NCBI RefSeq assembly: GCF_020216885.1
Contig: NZ_JAIWON010000099.1
Coordinates: 1 to 10,235 of the forward strand
Reading direction: 5' to 3'
Length of the DNA stretch: 10,235 nucleotides
Source: Zymomonas sp.
GTDB taxonomy: Bacteria > Pseudomonadota > Alphaproteobacteria > Sphingomonadales > Sphingomonadaceae
Below are positions 6,413 to 10,235 of this stretch, one piece after another (the first letter of the stretch is position 1; each line of letters begins with the position of its first letter). The notes beneath the pieces were generated by a model, which worked only from the letters and a program-made list of their open reading frames with translations, did no database searches and was not told where the DNA came from. The position numbers and the translations under genes are program-made.

Positions 6413-7757
6413 TTTTTTTCATCGGGTTATTTCCTGAAATATGCAACTTACGAAAAGGCAATATAATTTGCCCTCCTGCTGGCCATGCTGCAATAATACG
6501 CCAGGAATAATCCCCTTCCGGCAAAGAGGAAATTTTTACAAGCCCTGTCTTACCCCCTAATTGATCTACAATAGGGATAGCAGTTTCACTGATTTTACTA
6601 GCGACAACCTGCAAACGACTAATAACTACTTCATTATCTGGTATTTTCCATTGGAAAACTGCCCCCTCAGAGAAAGAATAAGCAGAAGCCTCGAGATGGC
6701 CGGTTTTATGATCAATAGGAAAAACTTTTTCCTCACCCTCAAGATCATGATTATCGACAGCAGAAAGCCGCAAATAATAATGTCCGTCGCTTAATCCTTG
6801 TAATTTAACGTCTGTATTATCGAGCCAGCTTTCAGAAAGCAAATCAGAGAAATCTGGATCTTTGGACAATTCAGCATGATAAACAGAAGCCGTCGGCATT
6901 TTTCTTAAGAAAATATCAGGCTCAGCGTCACGAAGAATGGTTAAACGGTTTGAAGGACTGGGCGGCGTATTCAAAGGAAAATCAAGCTTTTCTATTGAAT
7001 TGGTACCATATCCTCCGGGAACCGCATAAACTATTTTATGATTATCAGTTGTGACCAAACCTTCTAATACTTCGACGATATTCTCTTTTTTATGAGTCTT
7101 GCTATTTTCGATATAGTGGACACGAAAATCAGTCCCTCTGACAGCCGTCAGGGAGGATGGTGTTGCGATATGGAAATAGCTGTCAGAACGGAATAAAGGC
7201 GTCGCATGGACGCGGATATGCCCTGCTTCCAATTTGAATGATCGCTCAACTGCTCCGGTCAAAGCTACTTTACGCAGACGTGTGATGGTAATCTGGCTCA
7301 TAGAAGGCATGCTGACATGCGAACCATCCGGCAAGAGGAGGGTTACAAAGCCTGACGAACCCGTCTCAATAGTCATTTGCTCGGTAACGGGCTGGCCTTG
7401 TTGCAGAGTTCCTCTTTTACCATGAATAAAAAGAGTAACGGGACCCGAAATATGGGAAACAACAGCGGTAGAAATTTCACGCCGCAAAAACGCTTTGGGA
7501 ATATTTAGATGGAACCCTGCATGCAAAGGCTGACTTAAGGGAACGCCAGCCCGCTTCGCAATAGCTTCCATATCGCTTATTCTGTCAAAATAGCGCTGAG
7601 CAATGGAATAAAGCGTGTCGCCTTGCTCAACAATATATTCAACGGATTGATGATTTTCGAAATGCGCGGCTACAGCCTTTTCGCTATGGCCACTTCCTAA
7701 AAACAGAAGTGCACAGCCCAACAGAAAAGGCCGGAGGCTTCCGCGCTTCCAAAACAT
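6405..7757 (-). CDS. Secreted LysM-FecR domain protein of a two-component cassette
   Basis: A 450-aa periplasmic protein. A Sec signal peptide (KR, hydrophobic 9-20, cleavage near AVA-A at 30/31) is followed by a LysM module (about 39-90: YIVEQGDTLYSIAQRYF and a NIP end), which normally binds peptidoglycan. A FecR domain (about 104-236) shows GFVTLLLPDGS, TAVRGTDFRV and VEVLEGLV. The remainder (about 270-442) is beta-rich and may hold two Ig/Fn3-like units, each with a G-x-Y-x-[LW]-R strand (GHYYLRLSA, GDYSWRIIA). Classic FecR proteins pass an iron signal to an ECF sigma factor through a cytoplasmic tail. Here there is no membrane helix after the signal peptide, no sigma factor and no TonB receptor, so the likely partner is the CHASE2 kinase. 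The gene starts 3 bp after the response-regulator stop and overlaps the kinase start. Confidence 0.9.
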   Translation of the reverse strand: MFWKRGSLRPFLLGCALLFLGSGHSEKAVAAHFENHQSVEYIVEQGDTLYSIAQRYFDRISDMEAIAKRAGVPLSQPLHAGFHLNIPKAFLRREISTAVVSHISGPVTLFIHGKRGTLQQGQPVTEQMTIETGSSGFVTLLLPDGSHVSMPSMSQITITRLRKVALTGAVERSFKLEAGHIRVHATPLFRSDSYFHIATPSSLTAVRGTDFRVHYIENSKTHKKENIVEVLEGLVTTDNHKIVYAVPGGYGTNSIEKLDFPLNTPPSPSNRLTILRDAEPDIFLRKMPTASVYHAELSKDPDFSDLLSESWLDNTDVKLQGLSDGHYYLRLSAVDNHDLEGEEKVFPIDHKTGHLEASAYSFSEGAVFQWKIPDNEVVISRLQVVASKISETAIPIVDQLGGKTGLVKISSLPEGDYSWRIIAAWPAGGQIILPFRKLHISGNNPMKKNE

Positions 7758-7760
7758 TCT

Positions 7761-8480
7761 TTACCGAACAACTTCTGCAGCGATGGCTTTCTTTTCAGCT
7801 AGCCGTTCCAAACGGTAACCATAGGCATAAACAGGCGCTAATCGATAACCATTTTCCGGTCTCAAATTAAGTTTGGTTCTGATTTTTGAGATATGGGTAT
7901 CAAGCGTTCGGGTCGGTAAATCTGGATTTCGTCCCCAAAGGGTTTCAAAAATATATCCCCGCGACAATGGCCGGTGCAGATTACGGAATAACAACAAAGA
8001 AAGCGTGAACTCCTTTGATGTCATCGGAATAAGCGTATTGCCTAGAGATACCTGCTCTCTTGAAACATCAAAGGTATAATCGTCGTAATGTTCAATACCA
8101 TCTGACGGTGGCGTTGGATAACTACGCCGCAAAACGGCCTTTACCCGAGCCAGCAAGATTTCAGGCTGAACGGGCTTAACCAGATAATCATCTGCTCCGG
8201 CATTCAGGCCAGTAACAATATCTTCCGCCGCCGTTCTGGCCGTTGAAAGCAGAATAGGCGGTTTCGGATCGCAATGTTTATTGACCCATTCTATGATTTC
8301 AATCCCTGAAAAATCAGGCACATTCCAATCAAGTAATAATAAATCAACCGTTTCACTGCGCAGCATTCTTAAAAGGGCATAGCCTTTATGGAAAGAGCGA
8401 CAGTCGTAACCCGCTTCAGTCAAAATTGCATTTAACTGAGCAGCCGTTTCCAGATCATCATCTAGCAGGGCTATTCTCAC
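7761..8480 (-). CDS. OmpR/PhoB-type response regulator
   Basis: A 239-aa DNA-binding response regulator, cytoplasmic. The receiver domain (1-118) has the acidic pocket D7-D9, phospho-acceptor D51 (LLLLDWNVPD), T80 in LLSTA and K102 in DYLVKPV. A winged-helix trans_reg_C domain follows (about 130-228), with MTSKEFTLSLLLF, TRTLDTHISKIRTKL and the YGYRL hairpin. The start is GTG at 8480, supported by GAGGA 9 nt upstream; it places the first beta strand MRIALLDDD correctly. It is the first gene of the leftward cassette, so its cognate kinase is very probably the CHASE2 kinase. Target genes are unknown; its own upstream region has two inverted repeats, so autoregulation is possible. Confidence 0.95.
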   Translation of the reverse strand: MRIALLDDDLETAAQLNAILTEAGYDCRSFHKGYALLRMLRSETVDLLLLDWNVPDFSGIEIIEWVNKHCDPKPPILLSTARTAAEDIVTGLNAGADDYLVKPVQPEILLARVKAVLRRSYPTPPSDGIEHYDDYTFDVSREQVSLGNTLIPMTSKEFTLSLLLFRNLHRPLSRGYIFETLWGRNPDLPTRTLDTHISKIRTKLNLRPENGYRLAPVYAYGYRLERLAEKKAIAAEVVR

Positions 8481-8489
8481 GCCCGTTAT

Positions 8490-8494
8490 TCCTC
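8490..8494 (-). promoter_or_regulatory. Shine-Dalgarno site supporting the GTG start of the response regulator
   Basis: GAGGA on the minus strand lies 9 nt before the GTG at 8480. No ATG or other start in the correct frame near it would give a complete receiver domain. Confidence 0.5.
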
Positions 8495-8500
8495 ATCAAA

Positions 8501-8529
8501 ATTACAGATATATACAATGCATATTTCTA
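8501..8529 (-). promoter_or_regulatory. Candidate promoter of the response regulator cassette
   Basis: On the minus strand TAGAAA (8524-8529) and TGTAAT (8501-8506) are 17 nt apart, matching the sigma-70 boxes at 4/6 and 5/6. Transcription would start near 8494, giving a very short leader with the Shine-Dalgarno near its 5' end, which is a reason for caution. The -35 box falls inside the inverted repeat at 8519-8539. Confidence 0.25.
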
Positions 8530-8539
8530 TGAGATATGC
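8519..8539. promoter_or_regulatory. Inverted repeat in the divergent intergenic region, possible operator
   Basis: GCATAT, 9-nt spacer, ATATGC: a perfect 6-bp dyad 39 bp upstream of the response-regulator start codon. It overlaps the candidate -35 box of that gene. Autoregulation by the OmpR-type protein or control by another dimeric regulator is possible; OmpR-family sites are more often direct repeats, which speaks against the first option. Confidence 0.3.
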
Positions 8540-8594
8540 CACTTTCAAGGGGGAATATCCAAATACAACTTAACCATTATGAAGATAATTTCTC

Positions 8595-8617
8595 ATTTTG
8601 GAAAATTATACCAAAAT
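8595..8617. promoter_or_regulatory. Second inverted repeat, followed by a T run
   Basis: ATTTTGG, 9-nt spacer, CCAAAAT: a perfect 7-bp dyad, then seven T residues at 8622-8628. Read rightward it resembles a weak terminator or attenuator in the leader of the small membrane-protein gene at 8662. As DNA it could be an operator. It has the same 9-nt spacer as the dyad at 8519-8539 and lies 77 bp from it, centre to centre. Confidence 0.3.
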
Positions 8618-8661
8618 AATCTTTTTTTCTGTTCTCAATTATTTGTGCAAAAGCAGGGCTG

Positions 8662-9012
8662 GTGATTTTTCAGGAAGCCTATAAATTACCGGATATGGTT
8701 CGAAACAAAATTTCTATTTTATGGCAGGATATAAACGCATTTATCCGAAATCATGGGCATATCCGGCCAGTGATAGCCATCCTTTCGCTTGCCTTGACGG
8801 GGGGCATGGTTTCCATGATGTTTTTTAGCTCAAAGATAGAAAAGCCGGATCCTGAAATTATCTTTGTCCAAAATATCAATGGTGCACGTAGCGATGCCGA
8901 AATTCAGTCTAAAAATCTCGAAGATCAAAAAAAACTCGAGGCCAGACAAGAGGAATCTCGCAAGCGCTGGCGTGAATTTGGCCATGTGTTAGGCTATTCG
9001 ACAAAAAACTAG
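8662..9012 (+). CDS. Small single-pass membrane protein upstream of ribD
   Basis: A 116-aa protein with one membrane helix (about 36-56: PVIAILSLALTGGMVSMMFF). A PDPEIIFVQN segment follows, then a charged helix or coiled-coil stretch (about 76-104, rich in K, E, R, D and Q) and a short tail. I recall similar small proteins (a PE-hydrophobic-VQ segment, then S/R-D-A/E-E-I and a charged helix) from sphingomonads, where they are unnamed; this is memory, not a search. The start is uncertain. GTG at 8662 has AGGG only 3 nt away; the ATG at 8695 would remove 11 residues and has no well-spaced site. Positive charge before the helix suggests the N-terminus stays inside. ribD begins 30 bp downstream, so the two are probably co-transcribed. 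Function unknown. Confidence 0.75.
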   Translation: MIFQEAYKLPDMVRNKISILWQDINAFIRNHGHIRPVIAILSLALTGGMVSMMFFSSKIEKPDPEIIFVQNINGARSDAEIQSKNLEDQKKLEARQEESRKRWREFGHVLGYSTKN

Positions 9013-9042
9013 AGCCACATATTTGAAAAGCAGGCTGTCAAT

Positions 9043-10014
9043 TTGACCCATCTTGAAAATGATATCCGCTGGATGCAAGCCGCCATCGCCCTTGGCGAAA
9101 GAAGTAAAGGTCTGACTGCCCCCTCGCCTTCTGTCGGCTGTATTATTGTCAATAAAGATAATCAGATCATCGGACGTGGCTGGACACAATCAGGCGGACG
9201 GCCTCATGCGGAGGCGATGGCTTTATCACAATGTCAAGATCTGAATGGGGCGACTGTTTATGTTACTTTGGAGCCTTGCGCCCATAAAAGTAACAGGGGC
9301 CCAACCTGTAGCGATAGTTTGGTTGCAGCCCATCCTGAAAGAGTCGTTATTGCCTGTCGTGATCCCGACCCCCGAACCAATGGCCAAGGCATTTCCAAAA
9401 TGGTCGCGGCTGGTATCAAAGTGGAGTGTGGTCTTCTTGAGAAGCAGGCGGCGCAATCCATGTCTGGTTTTTTCAGTCGTCAACTTAAAGCGCGGCCTTA
9501 TGTTACGTTAAAAATGGCGACTTCGCTTGATGGTTGTATCGCGTTAGAAAATGGCGAAAGCCAGTGGATTACCGGAGAAAGAGCGAGAGCGCATGCCCAT
9601 CTGGAGAGAATGCGGTCAGAGCTGATTGTTGTCGGTCGAAAAACACTGGAATTTGATAAGCCCTCTCTCAATGTTCGCTTACAAGGGTTAGGCGATCGCT
9701 CACCGCAAAAAGCGGTTTTAGGGCATGGTAAAGTCCCTTGCGGCTGGATTGGATTAAGAGAACCCACAGATGTTATCAAAACAGCTGCCGATCATGTTCT
9801 GATTGAAGGCGGAGCAAAGACAGCCGCCGCTTTTTTAAAGGCCGATCTGGTTGATCGGGTATTACTGTATCGCGCCCCTATCCTCATTGGTAAAGGCTTA
9901 CATGCCTTGGCTGATATTGGATTAACGCATTTATCCGAAGCGCATCATCGTTGGCATCTCAAAGAGAGAAGAATGCTTGGCAATGACCAGTTGGAAGCCT
10001 ATTTACGAATATAA
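9043..10014 (+). CDS. ribD: Bifunctional riboflavin deaminase/reductase RibD
   Basis: Catalyses two steps of riboflavin synthesis: deamination of the pyrimidine ring of the GTP cyclohydrolase II product, then NADPH-dependent reduction of the ribosyl side chain. The deaminase domain (about 5-145) has PSPSVGCIIV, the HAE zinc and catalytic motif (H55, E57) and the second zinc site in EPCAHKSNRGPTC (C79, C89). The reductase domain (about 150-323) has RPYVTLKMATSLDG, GESQWITGERAR, VGRKT and VLIEGGAKTAAAFL. At 323 aa it is shorter than the usual 360-380, chiefly in the middle of the reductase domain, but no motif is lost. The TTG start at 9043 has AGG 8 nt upstream and gives the N-terminal length expected for RibD; the first ATG (residue 11) would cut the first helix. 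Confidence 0.95.
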   Translation: MTHLENDIRWMQAAIALGERSKGLTAPSPSVGCIIVNKDNQIIGRGWTQSGGRPHAEAMALSQCQDLNGATVYVTLEPCAHKSNRGPTCSDSLVAAHPERVVIACRDPDPRTNGQGISKMVAAGIKVECGLLEKQAAQSMSGFFSRQLKARPYVTLKMATSLDGCIALENGESQWITGERARAHAHLERMRSELIVVGRKTLEFDKPSLNVRLQGLGDRSPQKAVLGHGKVPCGWIGLREPTDVIKTAADHVLIEGGAKTAAAFLKADLVDRVLLYRAPILIGKGLHALADIGLTHLSEAHHRWHLKERRMLGNDQLEAYLRI

Positions 10015-10102
10015 AAATGGGCTTATTTACAACAAAATAAATTTACCAAAAAACAATATATAAAATAATTTTATTACCCTTCATAGGAACGGAGCTTACC
10101 CC

Positions 10103-10235
10103 ATGTTCACCGGCATTGTTACCGATATTGGCGAGATTACTTCTGTTACGCAGGAAGGTGATCGCCGCATTCGTGTTGCGACAGAATATCCTATGGATAC
10201 AGTTCCTACCGGTTCCTCTATCGCCTGTTCCGGTG
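10103..10235 (+). CDS. ribE: Riboflavin synthase alpha subunit, 5' part
   Basis: The window ends inside this gene after 44 codons. The protein begins MFTGIVTDIGEIT, the hallmark N-terminus of riboflavin synthase, which makes riboflavin from two 6,7-dimethyl-8-ribityllumazine molecules. PTGSSIACSG near the edge fits the first lumazine-binding repeat (usual G-x-S-I-A-x-[DN/S]-G). GGAG (10091-10094) lies 8 nt before the ATG. The gene follows ribD after 88 AT-rich bases in which no FMN riboswitch is visible. A loose promoter match there (TTTACC at 10042-10047, AATAAT at 10064-10069) may let it be transcribed separately. Some annotations name this gene ribC. Confidence 0.93.
   Translation, partial: MFTGIVTDIGEITSVTQEGDRRIRVATEYPMDTVPTGSSIACSG

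Noticed and set aside
7710..7757. Possible lipoprotein box LLGC at residues 12-15 of the LysM-FecR protein
   Set aside because: The cysteine lies in the middle of the hydrophobic core of the signal sequence, and a good signal peptidase I site (AVA-A) follows at residue 30, so a lipoprotein is unlikely.
8426..8665. Rightward 79-codon open frame across the response-regulator start and the intergenic region
   Set aside because: It overlaps the receiver-domain codons on the other strand, has no ribosome-binding site and no recognisable protein features; the region looks like control DNA.

Overview
The window reads as a stretch of alphaproteobacterial chromosome, most likely from a low-GC relative of the sphingomonads such as Zymomonas. 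That placement is an inference from three things: the hom-glpX gene pair, the form of the RibD deaminase zinc loop, and base composition that looks by eye to be well below that of typical sphingomonads. No rRNA, tRNA, insertion sequence, CRISPR array or prophage gene is visible, and all recognisable genes look intact except the two cut by the window edges.

Layout. Bases 1-35 hold the first codons of a leftward gene that runs off the left edge. An AT-rich, gene-free stretch (36-285) follows. A leftward MgtC/SapB-family membrane protein (286-996, TTG start) is divergent from hom, homoserine dehydrogenase (1154-2446). The region between them carries a 15-bp palindrome and paired direct repeats. 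Next come glpX, a class II fructose-1,6-bisphosphatase (2568-3566), and a small putative exported protein of unknown function (about 3637-4158). The 3' end of that gene overlaps the convergent sensor-kinase gene by 38 bp.

The centre is a tight leftward three-gene cassette, transcribed from 8480 down to 4121. Its order is an OmpR-type response regulator (GTG start), a periplasmic LysM-FecR protein, and a 763-aa CHASE2-PAS-HisKA-HATPase sensor kinase. The gap between the first two genes is 3 bp, and the last two overlap by 8 bp. I infer that it forms one envelope-signalling system, with the secreted FecR protein as a likely partner of the periplasmic CHASE2 sensor. This is the most interesting part of the window.

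Divergent from it, after a 181-bp region with two inverted repeats, run a 116-aa single-pass membrane protein (8662-9012), ribD (9043-10014, TTG start) and the beginning of ribE (10103 to the window end). The last two encode steps of riboflavin synthesis. Metabolically, the window covers the branch to threonine/methionine (Hom), gluconeogenesis or sugar-phosphate recycling (GlpX) and flavin supply (RibD, RibE). Its sensory part is the two-component cassette.
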